Positions 1-8,859 of a stretch of 64,000 nt of DNA are shown piece after piece. Under the pieces are notes generated by a model. That model searched no databases. It worked only from the letters and a program-made list of their open reading frames with translations, and had not been told where the DNA came from. The number at the start of each line of letters is the position of its first letter. Positions within the stretch are counted from its first letter, which is position 1. Source of the stretch: JBEISR01 sp044371425 (GTDB taxonomy: Bacteria > Planctomycetota > Planctomycetia > Pirellulales > Pirellulaceae); assembly GCA_044371425.1 (NCBI GenBank), contig JBILTR010000004.1:217792-281791 (forward strand). The letters are read 5' to 3'. The position numbers were made by a program, and so were the translations under genes.

Positions 1-10
1 TTATAGATAC

Positions 11-814
11 CTATTTACGACTTTTGCGAGAACGAATGCCGGCCACCAATGCACCGATACCAAACACCACCATCGTCGACGGTTCGGGAAGGCTGTTGGT
101 GTAGCTGAGCGTGTTGGCAAGAAGGTTGAAGGCTTCGGAATTGGGATCGTGAAAACCCGGCACTGTCATCGAACCAAAAAGCACAAAGCCATTGCCGAAT
201 GCTTTCTTTGCCAACACGGGCCTCAAGTCGGCAGGGTCAAAAAATTGGAAACCAATGATCAAGGGGGAAATCCCTGGGCCGACCAAATAACCATGCGAGA
301 AACTGTAACCTACAAATCCATCACTTGTCGGAAGAGGACCGGTGAAAATCGCATGGGTTGGGTCAACTGCACGGGCAAAGTCCGAGTACCAGGAAAAAGC
401 ATCCACCACCGAGACTCCGCCGAATCCATAGTCTATGGAATCCTGTTCATTCGAAGCAGCATTGACGAAGAGATTTCCCCCCCCTTGCACCCACGACTCG
501 ATGGTAGCGCGATTGGCACTCATGAATGCATCCAGTTCCGCCGTCATCGTATCGCCGCCATCCATGAACACGAAACGGTTGGCCTTGGAAAAAACTGCTG
601 CTGGAACTGCTGTTTCGAAGACGAGATCCTGCCAGTTTCCGGATCCAAAGGCCGCATCCATTGCATTCTTGGAATCGGGCGACCCCCACGCCGGCCCGGT
701 CTGGGAACTCAGATACGCGACAGATGCCTGGCTGGAAGCAGACAAAGCAAAAGCTGCCCAACAAAAACCGACGAAACCAAAAAAGGATCTTCCCCAAACC
801 CCTAACTTACTCAT
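11..814 (-). CDS. PEP-CTERM sorted secreted protein with a glutamine-amidotransferase-like fold
   Basis: 267 aa. The start at 814 is chosen because GGGAGAAGG lies just upstream and a signal peptide follows directly (hydrophobic residues about 10-27, likely cleavage near SSQA). The C-terminus carries a PEP-CTERM sorting tag: LPEPST, a hydrophobic stretch (VVFGIGALVAGI) and a basic end (RSRKSRK). Such proteins are processed by an exosortase and released or anchored outside the cell. The middle (FVFMDGGD ... IESWVQGGGNLFVNAA) resembles the core of ThuA/GATase-like domains, but I see no catalytic Cys, so an enzymatic role is not supported. Reading further upstream in frame only runs into the repeat array. 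No exosortase gene is in the window. Confidence 0.85.
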   Translation of the reverse strand: MSKLGVWGRSFFGFVGFCWAAFALSASSQASVAYLSSQTGPAWGSPDSKNAMDAAFGSGNWQDLVFETAVPAAVFSKANRFVFMDGGDTMTAELDAFMSANRATIESWVQGGGNLFVNAASNEQDSIDYGFGGVSVVDAFSWYSDFARAVDPTHAIFTGPLPTSDGFVGYSFSHGYLVGPGISPLIIGFQFFDPADLRPVLAKKAFGNGFVLFGSMTVPGFHDPNSEAFNLLANTLSYTNSLPEPSTMVVFGIGALVAGIRSRKSRK

Positions 815-1030
815 CGCCTTCTCCCCACGATGGAAATTATTCAGCCACAACAAACTCACTGGCCAGAAGGTATCAGGAAACTCTGGCAGAAACCACCAAA
901 CCAACGCATTTTGAGGAAACCTCATTCCCGTCTTTCGATTCACGAATAATCGCCGAAGAAGAAGAAACCGATTTCCTGATCTCGCCTCACGCCCCGCCCT
1001 TTTCGTTTCGGCAAGGCAGCCAGCAAGTCC
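815..1030. other. non-coding stretch between PEP-CTERM gene and repeat array
   Basis: This is the upstream region of the PEP-CTERM gene. Apart from its ribosome binding site I see no convincing gene, promoter box or RNA. Confidence 0.5.
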
Positions 1031-1700
1031 AGCACGGGCGGGATGCCCGTGCCACGAAGAAAGATAGCGATCCGAGAAAAAGGTGGGTGGCACCTTTTGG
1101 AATGCTGCTATTTGGGATGAAGGTGGTATCGCTGTCTGGGCCATGCCGTCCAACACCGGCGGGAAGTCTGTGCCACGAAGAACGATAGCAATCCGAGAAA
1201 AAGGTGGGTGGCACCTTTCGGAATGATGCTATTCGGGATGATCCTGGTATCGCCGTCTGGGCCATGCCGCCCAACACTGGCGGGAAGTCTGTGCCGCGAA
1301 GAAAGATAGCGATCCGAGAAAAAGGTGGGTGGCACCTTTTGGAATGATGGTGGCATCGCTGTCCGGGCCTGCCGCCCAACACAGGCGGGAAGTCCGTGCC
1401 GCGAAGAAAGATAGCGAACCGAGAAAAAGGTGGGTGGCACCTTTTTTGGAAGGGTCGCGCAAAAGGTGGGTGGCACCTTTTGGAATGCTGCTATTTGGGA
1501 TGATCGTGGCATCGCTGTCTGGGCCATGCCGTCCAACACGGGCGGGAAGTCCGTGCCGCGAAGAACGATAGCAATCCGAGAAAAAGGTGGGTGGCACCTT
1601 TTGGAATGCTGCTATTTGGGATGATTTTGTCATCGCTGTCCGGGCCATACCACCCAACATGGGCGGGAAGTCCGTGCCGCGAAGAAAGATAGCAATCGGG
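1031..1700. repeat. tandem ~121-bp repeat array with two hairpins per unit
   Basis: About six units. The landmark GGGA(A/T)G recurs at 1040, 1161, 1282, 1387, 1544 and 1665, giving spacings of 121, 121, 105, 157 and 121. Each unit has hairpin A (GCACGGGC, loop GGGAT, GCCCGTGC; perfect in the first unit, with wobbles or mismatches later) and hairpin B (AAAAGGTG, loop GGTGG, CACCTTTT). Hairpin B copies start at 1078, 1199, 1320, 1425, 1461 and 1582. The 157-bp unit contains an extra copy of hairpin B. Frames through the array are open but translate only into the repeat itself, so they are not genes. The organisation resembles REP/BIME elements; that is inference. Confidence 0.85.
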
Positions 1701-1744
1701 TTAATGGGTGAGTGGTAGCACTCGTTGTCTTCCCAACCGTCGCT

Positions 1745-2743
1745 TTACCCAGCTCGGCGAGGCTTCTCCTGCTGCGATTCTTCCAACAACAGCCCCATCA
1801 ACCGCTCAAACTGCTCGTGCGACTGGAAATGCACTTTCAGACTTCCAGCCCCCTTGCCCCGGCTCTGGAGTTCCACCTTCATCCCCAACGCCATCTTCAA
1901 CCGCGACTCCATCTGCACCACGTTGGCACTTCGTGCCCCCTTCGTCGGCTCCCCCTGAGCCTTTGGAACTGCAGCTCCCGACTCCACAACCATCCGCTGC
2001 ACTTGCCGCTCCGTCTCCCGGACGCTCCACCCTTCCCTCTCCACCCGCTCGGCCATCTCCTTCTGCCGATCTTCACCGGACAATCCGAGAATAGCTCGCG
2101 CGTGCCCGGCCGAGATACGATCGGCTTGCACGGCGGCTTGGACAACTGCCGGAAGGTCGAGAAGACGGACCAGGTTGGCGATGGTGCTGCGATCGATCTG
2201 GAGCCGTTTGGCCAGTTCATCCTGCGTGCACCGATGCTGATCGAGATAGTTTTTGAAGCAGCTGGCCTTTTCGATCGCATTGAGGTCTTTCCGCTGCAGA
2301 TTCTCCACAATCGCCAGCTCTGCCACGGTGCGGTCGTCGGCATCCCGAATCCAGGCTCGAATCGTCCGCCACCCGGCTACGATGGCCGCTCGCCATCGAC
2401 GCTCACCACTGATCAACTGAAAGCGATCCCCGACCTTTCGCACCAGGATAGGCTGCAACTGCTCGTGCTGCCCAAGACTTTTGGCGAGGGCTTCGATCTC
2501 GTCGGAGGCGAATTGACGCCGAGGCTGGAAGGGATTGGGGTCGATTTGGTCGACTGGGATCTCTTCCCAGGGAGCTGCCGGATGGAGCCTTCCTTGAGTT
2601 TCCCTTTCCACCATTTCGCCTTCACCGGGAATCGCAGCCGGGGGATGGAAATGGACCGCATCCTGACCGTTGCCCGCCAGTTCTTCAGGGGTTGTTCCCA
2701 GCAGAGCGGCAAGGCCGCGTCCCAGTCGTCGTTCTTTAGTCAC
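1745..2743 (-). CDS. parB: chromosome-partitioning protein ParB
   Basis: 332 aa, usual length for chromosomal ParB/Spo0J. The N-terminus has LGRGLAALL, the basic patch that stimulates ParA ATPase. The CTP-binding ParB domain follows, with GERRWRAA and ENLQRKDLN boxes. A helix-turn-helix (TQDELAKRLQIDRSTIANL) contacts parS, and a C-terminal dimerisation segment ends the protein. ParB loads at parS, slides as a CTP clamp and, with ParA, segregates origins. Its start overlaps the end of parA by 8 bp, so the two are translationally coupled. Two CACGTG-centred palindromes lie upstream of parA. Confidence 0.97.
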   Translation of the reverse strand: MTKERRLGRGLAALLGTTPEELAGNGQDAVHFHPPAAIPGEGEMVERETQGRLHPAAPWEEIPVDQIDPNPFQPRRQFASDEIEALAKSLGQHEQLQPILVRKVGDRFQLISGERRWRAAIVAGWRTIRAWIRDADDRTVAELAIVENLQRKDLNAIEKASCFKNYLDQHRCTQDELAKRLQIDRSTIANLVRLLDLPAVVQAAVQADRISAGHARAILGLSGEDRQKEMAERVEREGWSVRETERQVQRMVVESGAAVPKAQGEPTKGARSANVVQMESRLKMALGMKVELQSRGKGAGSLKVHFQSHEQFERLMGLLLEESQQEKPRRAG

Positions 2744-3479
2744 GATCCATCACCTCCATGCACAATTCCATATACGCCCTGGTGCCACGCGACCGTGGCG
2801 CATATTCCAGTACCGACTTCCCGTGACTGGGCGCTTCCGCCACCGCAACGTCTCGGGGAATCACCGTTTCGAAAACTACCTCACCGAAGAAATCCCGGAC
2901 CTCTGCTTCAACTTCGCGGGTCAAGTCCAGACCGCCGTCGACCATCGTCAGCAAGATCCCACCGAAAGCCAGCTTCCCCTGCCTTTTTTTCATCACGTCG
3001 CGGATCACCTCGATCATCTGCGTCAGCCCTTCCATGGCATAGTACTCGCACTGGATCGGGATCAGCACTTCCTGGCTGGAAGCGAGCGCCGACTGGGTGA
3101 GCGTGCCAAGCGAGGGTGGGCAATCGATCAACACCAGGTCGAACCCCGCCATCCCCGCGTCCAAGTGCTTTCGCAGCACACCCCCTTCGCTACCCGACGC
3201 GTGCAGGCGATCGACATCCTGGAGGGTGCGGCAACCGGGAAGTACCTGAAACTTTCGATGCGACGTCGCGAGGATGCTCGAGCGAATCGATTCCTCCAGC
3301 AACAACGGATGCTCGATGGCAGGGACCAATCCCAGACCGCTGGTGGCATTGCACTGCGGATCGAGATCGATCAGCAACGTTTGGGCGCCTGCGCGAGCGG
3401 CAGTGGCGGCCAGATTGACCGCGGTCGTGGTCTTTCCCACGCCACCTTTCTGATTCGCGATGCACACAATCCTTGCCAC
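2736..3479 (-). CDS. parA: chromosome-partitioning ATPase ParA (Soj)
   Basis: 247 aa. Deviant Walker A KGGVGKTT at residues 11-18, then LLIDLDPQCNAT and the switch/Walker B region LIDCPPSLG, as in chromosomal ParA/Soj. The protein lacks the N-terminal DNA-binding extension of plasmid type-Ia ParA. It dimerises on ATP, binds nucleoid DNA and is released by ParB, which moves ParB-parS complexes. It is the first gene of the parA-parB operon. parS-type sites lie about 145 and 315 bp upstream. Confidence 0.97.
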   Translation of the reverse strand: MARIVCIANQKGGVGKTTTAVNLAATAARAGAQTLLIDLDPQCNATSGLGLVPAIEHPLLLEESIRSSILATSHRKFQVLPGCRTLQDVDRLHASGSEGGVLRKHLDAGMAGFDLVLIDCPPSLGTLTQSALASSQEVLIPIQCEYYAMEGLTQMIEVIRDVMKKRQGKLAFGGILLTMVDGGLDLTREVEAEVRDFFGEVVFETVIPRDVAVAEAPSHGKSVLEYAPRSRGTRAYMELCMEVMDRD

Positions 3480-3611
3480 CGGCAGCCACCTCCTTGCGGC
3501 TCCTGCTTGGCGCTCGTTTCACCCACCGCTGCGTCTGTCCAAGCGGCCGGGATGATACGAATCCAGCCGATCCGATGCCATCCCAAAACCAGGAACGCCC
3601 AAGCGGCAAAA

Positions 3612-3641
3612 ATTTGGCGGTTCCACGTGGAACCGCCAAAT
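3612..3641. promoter_or_regulatory. 30-bp perfect palindrome with parS-like core; possible dual terminator
   Basis: A perfect inverted repeat centred between 3626 and 3627. Its core GTTCCACGTGGAAC differs from canonical parS only by symmetric T-to-C / A-to-G changes. The symmetry continues outward (ATTTGGCG ... CGCCAAAT), beyond the usual 16 bp. On the minus strand the right arm is followed by five T residues (3612-3608), which makes it a good intrinsic terminator for the upstream DUF1015 gene. Either role, or both, is possible. Confidence 0.6.
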
Positions 3642-3791
3642 CCCTCCCAAAAAATTGCGGCTTGGTGCCTCTGAGCTGCCGCTCATCCTGCTCGGCAAGC
3701 AGATCCGTTCGCTCAGCCCACAACCGCCGGCCCCAGTAGCCTGGATCCAGCTTGCCGCTCGAAATCCCGGCAGCGGCTGGCAAAGCGGGCC

Positions 3792-3807
3792 GGTTTCACG
3801 TGAAACT
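3792..3807. promoter_or_regulatory. parS: parS centromere-like site
   Basis: GGTTTCACGTGAAACT contains the exact 14-bp palindromic core GTTTCACGTGAAAC of the near-universal bacterial parS. It lies next to the parA-parB operon, just beyond the stop codon of the DUF1015 gene. This is the expected ParB loading site. Confidence 0.9.
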
Positions 3808-3814
3808 GGGTAAA

Positions 3815-5134
3815 TCAGCTCAGCGGATGCACTACCAGCCCGCTGACCAGTTTCGGGTAGAAGTAGGTGCTCTTGGCTGGCATTCGCTCCTGATGCAGGC
3901 TGACGGCGCGAATGTGATCGATCGTTGCTGGCATCACCAAAGCCGCCAGTGGGTAGGTCTTTCGCCCCTCCAGCTTGCCGTGCAGACCATCGATCACCTC
4001 TTGGACCAAATGGACATAGGTTGGTTTGGGCATCTCCTTCAATCCCAGCAAATCCTCAAACACGAGGCGATGGAGAATCGCAACGCCCAGACCTCGCCAA
4101 TCGCCGCTCTGTTCCGCCGCGATCTCCGCCATTCTCGCGCTCGCCTCCGGTTTGGCGGTGATCAGCACCCAGGCATCCGAAGCGCGGCTGTAAATCGCCA
4201 TCACTTCCTGCTCATCCCAGCGCTCCATCTGCCTCCAAACCCCTTCGGCCGCCTCGGGGCCACTCCCCGCTGCCTCCAGCTCAAAATGCCCACCCAGCCG
4301 CTCCTTCAGCTGCTCGATCGTCATCTCCGGAACCCCTTCCAAGAGACGATGAGTGGGCAGGACGACCAATCCCGGATCGTGCATCGAAACCAACTGAGTC
4401 AACACAAAATTCGCGGGGTGATCGGGAGGAAGCGTCCCATGCTTGGCCACGAGTTCATCGCGATAATTGCAAGCTGTTTCGTACCGATGATGGCCATCAG
4501 CGACGAACATCGGCAGCGGTTCCATCAAAGCCGCTACCTGGTGAATGATCTGCATCTGCGTGATTGGCCACATCCGATGGACGACACCCAAATGATCGGT
4601 CGCCTCCAGGCCCTGTACCCCTGCAGTCGCTTCATCGATCCAGTGCTGGATCTGATTGTCCGGGTCAGGGTAAAGACCGAAAATCTGGCTGAGATTCGCC
4701 TGCGTCGCTCGCGTCAGTCGCAGGCGGTCATCCTTGGCTTTTGCATGAGTCTGCTCATGCGGATAAATATTCCCCTCGCCAAACCGCTGCAGCCGAACGC
4801 GAGCCATGAAGCCTTTCCGAACCTTGGTACGCCCATCGACATCGAACTGCTGTTGGTAGGCATAAATCGCCGGATCCGATTCCAGCTGCAGCGTCCCATC
4901 TCCCTTCCAATCCCTAAGAATCCTCGCCGCTCGCCGATAAATCTCATCCGCATCCGGGTCCGCCGCTTCCGGCCGATTCAACTCCAGACGCAAAAAGTTG
5001 TAAGGGGACAGACGGTAGAGATGATCCTGGAGCTGGCTGTCGACCACATCGTACGGTGGCGCAATGCAGTCGCTCAGCGATCCAACTTGCGCAAGGTTGT
5101 AACGTAGACCACGAAAGGCTTGGATCTGTGGCAT
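3815..5134 (-). CDS. DUF1015 family protein
   Basis: 439 aa. The start at 5134 gives the family N-terminus MPQIQAFRGLRYN, and AGGAG lies 11 bases upstream. Family landmarks are IAPPYDVV, PYNFLRLEL, MWPI and FVADGHHRYETA. The last is the best conserved DUF1015 block. The length fits the family. The function is unproven; genome neighbourhoods in other bacteria have suggested a link to serine or phosphoserine metabolism. No signal peptide, so it is probably cytoplasmic. It lies upstream of parA-parB on the same strand, but a palindrome with a T tract separates them. Confidence 0.88.
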   Translation of the reverse strand: MPQIQAFRGLRYNLAQVGSLSDCIAPPYDVVDSQLQDHLYRLSPYNFLRLELNRPEAADPDADEIYRRAARILRDWKGDGTLQLESDPAIYAYQQQFDVDGRTKVRKGFMARVRLQRFGEGNIYPHEQTHAKAKDDRLRLTRATQANLSQIFGLYPDPDNQIQHWIDEATAGVQGLEATDHLGVVHRMWPITQMQIIHQVAALMEPLPMFVADGHHRYETACNYRDELVAKHGTLPPDHPANFVLTQLVSMHDPGLVVLPTHRLLEGVPEMTIEQLKERLGGHFELEAAGSGPEAAEGVWRQMERWDEQEVMAIYSRASDAWVLITAKPEASARMAEIAAEQSGDWRGLGVAILHRLVFEDLLGLKEMPKPTYVHLVQEVIDGLHGKLEGRKTYPLAALVMPATIDHIRAVSLHQERMPAKSTYFYPKLVSGLVVHPLS

Positions 5135-5238
5135 CGGTCCGAGTGCTCCTGGCAGCGTGGGCGATCGACAAGTCAAAGGAATCGCCGAATTGTAACGGAT
5201 TCCCCAACCTCCAAAAGGTCGCCTGCGGATGGGATCTC

Positions 5239-5922
5239 CTAGCCTTCTCGCGCGGCAAAGCGTGGCTCAGCAAAGGCCGCAGTGGCCTCCTGAATAAAGG
5301 CTGCTAGCTTCCCCGGGTCTTTTCTACCTGGCGCTATTTCGACGCCACTGGCGGTGTCGACCGCATCCGGCTTCACCGCCTCGATGGCCTTCGCCACATT
5401 GCCAGGACGCAATCCTCCAGCCAGGATCAAGGGGGTCGAACCAAAGGATGGAGGGCGCGGTACCAGGAGGTCCCAACGAGCGACTCGACCTGTCCCCCCC
5501 TTCTCCACGGGAGCATAGGCGTCGATCAATAAACCGCTCACTCCACTGGCAACCCAACCCTCCGCGCACGCTGCATCCAGTTCGCCTCTCCAACCGATCG
5601 CCTTCATGCGCGGCGGACCACTCCAATCCGCCCAGTCCTCCGGCCGCTCGGAGCCATGAAGTTGGACTCGGTCCAGCCTAGCGACTCTCGCTACCTCGGC
5701 TACCCAAGCGGGGTCTGCATCGACAAAAACACCAATGCGCAGCGCCTTTCCTTGCCCCGGATCGCCCCAGGAACCAACGACTCCCGGAGCCACATAGCGA
5801 GGGCTTCCGGCATAGAAGTTGAAACCCACAGCATCGGCCCCTAGCTCCACCGCCAACTGGTAGTCCCGGAAGTCAACGATGCCGCAGATCTTGATTCGAA
5901 AGTCCGGCTTGATGCGTTGCAT
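5239..5922 (-). CDS. trpF: phosphoribosylanthranilate isomerase
   Basis: 227 aa from ATG 5922; a GTG two codons upstream (5928) is an equally possible start, and neither has a strong ribosome binding site. The protein is a TIM barrel. KICGI carries the general-base Cys; VGFNFYAGSPRYV, VQLHG and ILAGGLRPGNV follow, then VDTASGVE, with the catalytic Asp and the phosphate-binding loop. It isomerises N-(5-phosphoribosyl)anthranilate to CdRP, the third step of tryptophan synthesis. It stands alone; no other trp gene is in the window. Confidence 0.95.
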   Translation of the reverse strand: MQRIKPDFRIKICGIVDFRDYQLAVELGADAVGFNFYAGSPRYVAPGVVGSWGDPGQGKALRIGVFVDADPAWVAEVARVARLDRVQLHGSERPEDWADWSGPPRMKAIGWRGELDAACAEGWVASGVSGLLIDAYAPVEKGGTGRVARWDLLVPRPPSFGSTPLILAGGLRPGNVAKAIEAVKPDAVDTASGVEIAPGRKDPGKLAAFIQEATAAFAEPRFAAREG

Positions 5923-6080
5923 GGCCACTGCATTCCAAAGGGTTCAGTTTCTTGCGCCGTTCGCGATTGTACCATCTGGCAGGATTGACTACCGTTGGCC
6001 CGGCCCATCAAGGCCGCAGGGGATTCGCATCGCCCATCGCATATGGCCTGTTCCATTTCTATTTGCTGCACGGTGCTTGG

Positions 6081-7178
6081 ATGAGCAGACTTCGAATACC
6101 GGGAGCTTCCGCGTTATCGATTGCAAGCCTACTGACCCTGTGGGCCGTCGCCATCGCGATTTGGAAGCCACAGCCGATTCACATCCTGGAGCTCCATCAG
6201 ATCGAAGGGCCATCGCAGTTGGTCCAGGCGCTAAAGGGACTCGAACCAAAGGAGGCCGCCCCGTCACTGCGCCACCTTCAGAAACACCTCCAGCAAATCA
6301 ACCCAAACATGTCGATCCATCGCATGAAGGTTAGGGTCACCCAACAGAATGCAGACAGACCAAACCGGGAGGGGTCGCGAGCCATTCTGGCGGTCGAAGC
6401 CGACGGGAGACTGGATCCACAGCGGCTGGAGATGGCCCTCCGGGGATGGAACGCCGATTCCGCACCCTCACCGCAGAACGACTCCATCGATCCCCTTGCC
6501 GACAAACTCAAGCGATGGTCCTCCTGGAAGCACGACATCGCTCGTCACCAATTGATGCTGCTTTCCGCCTCCGTCGATCGACCCCAGATCCGCAAAATCG
6601 CCTCCGCCGCCAGCCTGGCATCCTATCCGACCTCGGACAGCTCTTCTGATTCAACAGATTCGATACCGTCGCCCGAGCTGCAGTGGAGGCAACTACTTGA
6701 AGAAACATCGACGCAGGTTCCTGGCGCAGCGCCCAGCGCACCCAACCTCCCCTACTCAACCAATCAAGAAGCGCTGGTGTGCCGATCGGCCAGTTGGCAC
6801 CCGGTCGCCGGACCCGTTCGCTTCGATCGCTTGCTAGCTGCCACCGCCACCCCCCTCTTTCTATGGGCGGCGTATCGATGGCTGGTGCAGTTGAGCAAGT
6901 GGCGAGCGAATCGAAGTCGAGCTCCATGGACCCAATCGCTTCAAGCGATGGGGCTGCTTTCCTTTGGAAGGTTGGAGTGCGCCGAGGAAACCAACGATCG
7001 CCCGTCCACTTCGTCCAGAAATTGGAACCTTGGCGGCACAGCCAGTTGGTGGCTGGAAGCAACGTGCTTCGCTTTTCCCTTGGCTTTGCTGATCAAGGCC
7101 ATCTTGAACCCACCCTGGGGACGGTTCTTTTTCTCCGAGCCCATCGCGGCGCTCCCCAAGCTTCTGGAATGGTGGTGA
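6081..7178 (+). CDS. unknown protein with three predicted membrane segments
   Basis: 365 aa from ATG 6081, chosen because a hydrophobic segment (residues about 9-27) starts directly after a short basic N-terminus. A polar region of ~220 residues follows (with a serine-rich stretch near 190), then two more hydrophobic segments at about 248-270 and 323-345. The arrangement of an N-terminal anchor, a large external domain and further membrane segments is loosely like Wzz-type chain-length regulators, but I see no diagnostic motif. The next genes on the strand are an ExeA-like ATPase and a sugar-nucleotide epimerase, so a surface polysaccharide role is plausible. Otherwise unrecognised. Confidence 0.7.
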   Translation: MSRLRIPGASALSIASLLTLWAVAIAIWKPQPIHILELHQIEGPSQLVQALKGLEPKEAAPSLRHLQKHLQQINPNMSIHRMKVRVTQQNADRPNREGSRAILAVEADGRLDPQRLEMALRGWNADSAPSPQNDSIDPLADKLKRWSSWKHDIARHQLMLLSASVDRPQIRKIASAASLASYPTSDSSSDSTDSIPSPELQWRQLLEETSTQVPGAAPSAPNLPYSTNQEALVCRSASWHPVAGPVRFDRLLAATATPLFLWAAYRWLVQLSKWRANRSRAPWTQSLQAMGLLSFGRLECAEETNDRPSTSSRNWNLGGTASWWLEATCFAFPLALLIKAILNPPWGRFFFSEPIAALPKLLEWW

Positions 7179-7484
7179 TACTTTCGGCAGGAGGAAGAAG
7201 CGATTCCATTGCCCCCTTCTCCTACAGACCTGGCGCTCGGAAGGGATGCTGGTTGATCGCTTCGGCACCGTGATCCGACCGCTGGTCATCCTCCATGCTG
7301 TGCATCAGTGAGCGACCGGAATGGGGCGATCGGATGGGAGCCATGGGATTCAGAACAGGACCAAATTTCCGTGGTGCGATCGAAGGGAATTGCATTTTTT
7401 CGGCGGCCACCGAGTTCGGTTGTGCCGATAGTAAGAAGTGCGAAGCCGTCGGCAGAGAAACATGCAACCAAGAGGTGGGAATTC
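7179..7484. other. intergenic stretch upstream of the ATPase gene
   Basis: 306 bases. It is open in frame with the ATPase from a GTG at 7308, so it could encode a 59-residue N-terminal extension. I favour it as a leader because AGAGGTGGG precedes ATG 7485. No other feature seen. Confidence 0.4.
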
Positions 7485-8801
7485 ATGGACGAAGGCTCAC
7501 TGGGTCTCAAGCGATCGCCTGGGCTAGGCATCGCAACATTGGAACGCTACGTGCCGCTGGAGACTCGCGAGTCGATTGTGCGCGAGATCACCAAGACGAT
7601 CCAACGCGGACTGGGCCCCTGCACCGTGATCGGTGGCATAGGCAGCGGGAAGAGCCTCTTGGCGCAGCGCATCGCACAGCAGTTGCATCCCTATTTCTCC
7701 CTTGTCCTGCTGCATGGCTCGACCCTTCGAAGCGCAGGGAAACTTTACGAATGCTTGGTTTCGGAGTTGGATATCGATGTGGCATCGGAGGCAAACCCAG
7801 GAGTTCGCGTCGCCGTCCAGGAGTTTCTCTCGACCAAGCCATCGCGCGACGGAGCGGGCATGCTGATCCTGGTCGACGACGCTCAGTGGTGTTCCCGCCG
7901 CGTCTTTGAAGAGCTGTTGCTGATGGGCGATTGGACCGATGGGCACGCCCCTCGCGTCCGATACGTCCTGCTGGGTACGCCACATCTGGAACACGTTCTT
8001 TTGCAGCCTCGACTACAATCGCTGCACCATCGCATCGCTTATCGCAGCCTGCTCCCCTTTTACCGAGCGGAAGAAAGCCGCGAGATCATTCTAACGAAGA
8101 TTAGAATGTCAGGGGGTGATGCGACCGACCTTCTTTCAGACGACGCGATCCGGTCGATCCATCGCCTGACGCAGGGCAACCCGCGCTGGGTCGACTACCT
8201 CTTGGATTTCTCCCTGCGTCTGGCCATCGAGGAAAAAAGTCGACGCATCGAGCCGCCATTGGTGGAGCTTGCCTGGGCAGCTTTGCAGGGTCTCCAGAAG
8301 GAGCAGAGCGATTCGTTCTCACAAAGCCATCCGGTCGAATCGGGATCGGCGGATTGGATTGAGTTCATCGAGTTGAACCAATCGGAATCGGAATCGGAAT
8401 CGGAAGCGGGCAGCGGGGCAGCCGATACGAAGCAGCCTTCGATCGCCACGCTCCCCACGAGTGCACCACGGATCGATGGGGATCAGTCGGCGCGCGACGG
8501 CCGAGCGGCTTGCTCCCAAGCCAAAGCACCTTCAACCGACGGGCTGGACCAGCGCGACGCCGACATGATCGTCGCTGATTCGACCCCGATAAACGAAGTC
8601 CCCCCCCGGTTGCCTGAGGTCCGAGATTCCAGCACGGCAGAGCTGGCTTTCGATCGCGGCCACGAAGTCCATCACTCTGCGCTGCATCGATTCCTCTCTG
8701 CATGGCGACGTGAATCAGGCTCGCAAGATGCAGCCACATCGCATCAGGGAACCGACGATCGGTTTCGCATCTTAGAAATTTCCAGTTCGGAAAATCGTTG
8801 A
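7485..8801 (+). CDS. ExeA/GspA-like AAA+ ATPase
   Basis: 438 aa. Start 7485 has AGAGGTGGG just upstream; an upstream GTG at 7308 would add 59 residues. Walker A GGIGSGKS at 50-57, Walker B MLILVDDAQ at 126-134, then a sensor-like RYVLLGTPH and a lid domain with LTQGNPRWVDYLLDF. This is the ExeA class of AAA+ ATPases, known from secretin assembly and from PEP-CTERM/exosortase-linked exopolysaccharide loci. The C-terminal third is low-complexity and acidic, with a Ser-Glu run encoded by tandem ATCGGA hexamers (about 8381-8405). It sits between an unknown membrane protein and an unknown protein plus epimerase. Partner and substrate are unknown. Confidence 0.85.
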   Translation: MDEGSLGLKRSPGLGIATLERYVPLETRESIVREITKTIQRGLGPCTVIGGIGSGKSLLAQRIAQQLHPYFSLVLLHGSTLRSAGKLYECLVSELDIDVASEANPGVRVAVQEFLSTKPSRDGAGMLILVDDAQWCSRRVFEELLLMGDWTDGHAPRVRYVLLGTPHLEHVLLQPRLQSLHHRIAYRSLLPFYRAEESREIILTKIRMSGGDATDLLSDDAIRSIHRLTQGNPRWVDYLLDFSLRLAIEEKSRRIEPPLVELAWAALQGLQKEQSDSFSQSHPVESGSADWIEFIELNQSESESESEAGSGAADTKQPSIATLPTSAPRIDGDQSARDGRAACSQAKAPSTDGLDQRDADMIVADSTPINEVPPRLPEVRDSSTAELAFDRGHEVHHSALHRFLSAWRRESGSQDAATSHQGTDDRFRILEISSSENR

Positions 8802-8859
8802 GACGACGCATTCCGGATTTTCGCGATGACGACTCCCGTCGCAAGGAAGGACCCACAAC

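Larger units (their letters stand above)
3480..3814. other. parA upstream region carrying parS-type sites
   Basis: 335-base gene-free stretch between the end of the DUF1015 gene and parA, both on the minus strand. It holds two CACGTG-centred palindromes 173 bp apart (listed separately). I saw no DnaA-box cluster, so an origin here is not supported. Confidence 0.7.

Noticed and set aside
1086..1105. TGGCAC followed by a GC element, resembling a sigma-54 promoter
   Set aside because: The -12 TTGC element is missing at proper spacing, and the motif is part of the hairpin repeat.
987..1660. Overlapping minus-strand open frames translating to KVPPTFF- and GATHLF-containing proteins
   Set aside because: They are translations of the tandem hairpin repeats in several frames, with no ribosome binding sites or domains.
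3752..5107. Plus-strand open frame of ~450 codons
   Set aside because: It is opposite the well-supported DUF1015 gene and its protein is low in recognisable structure.
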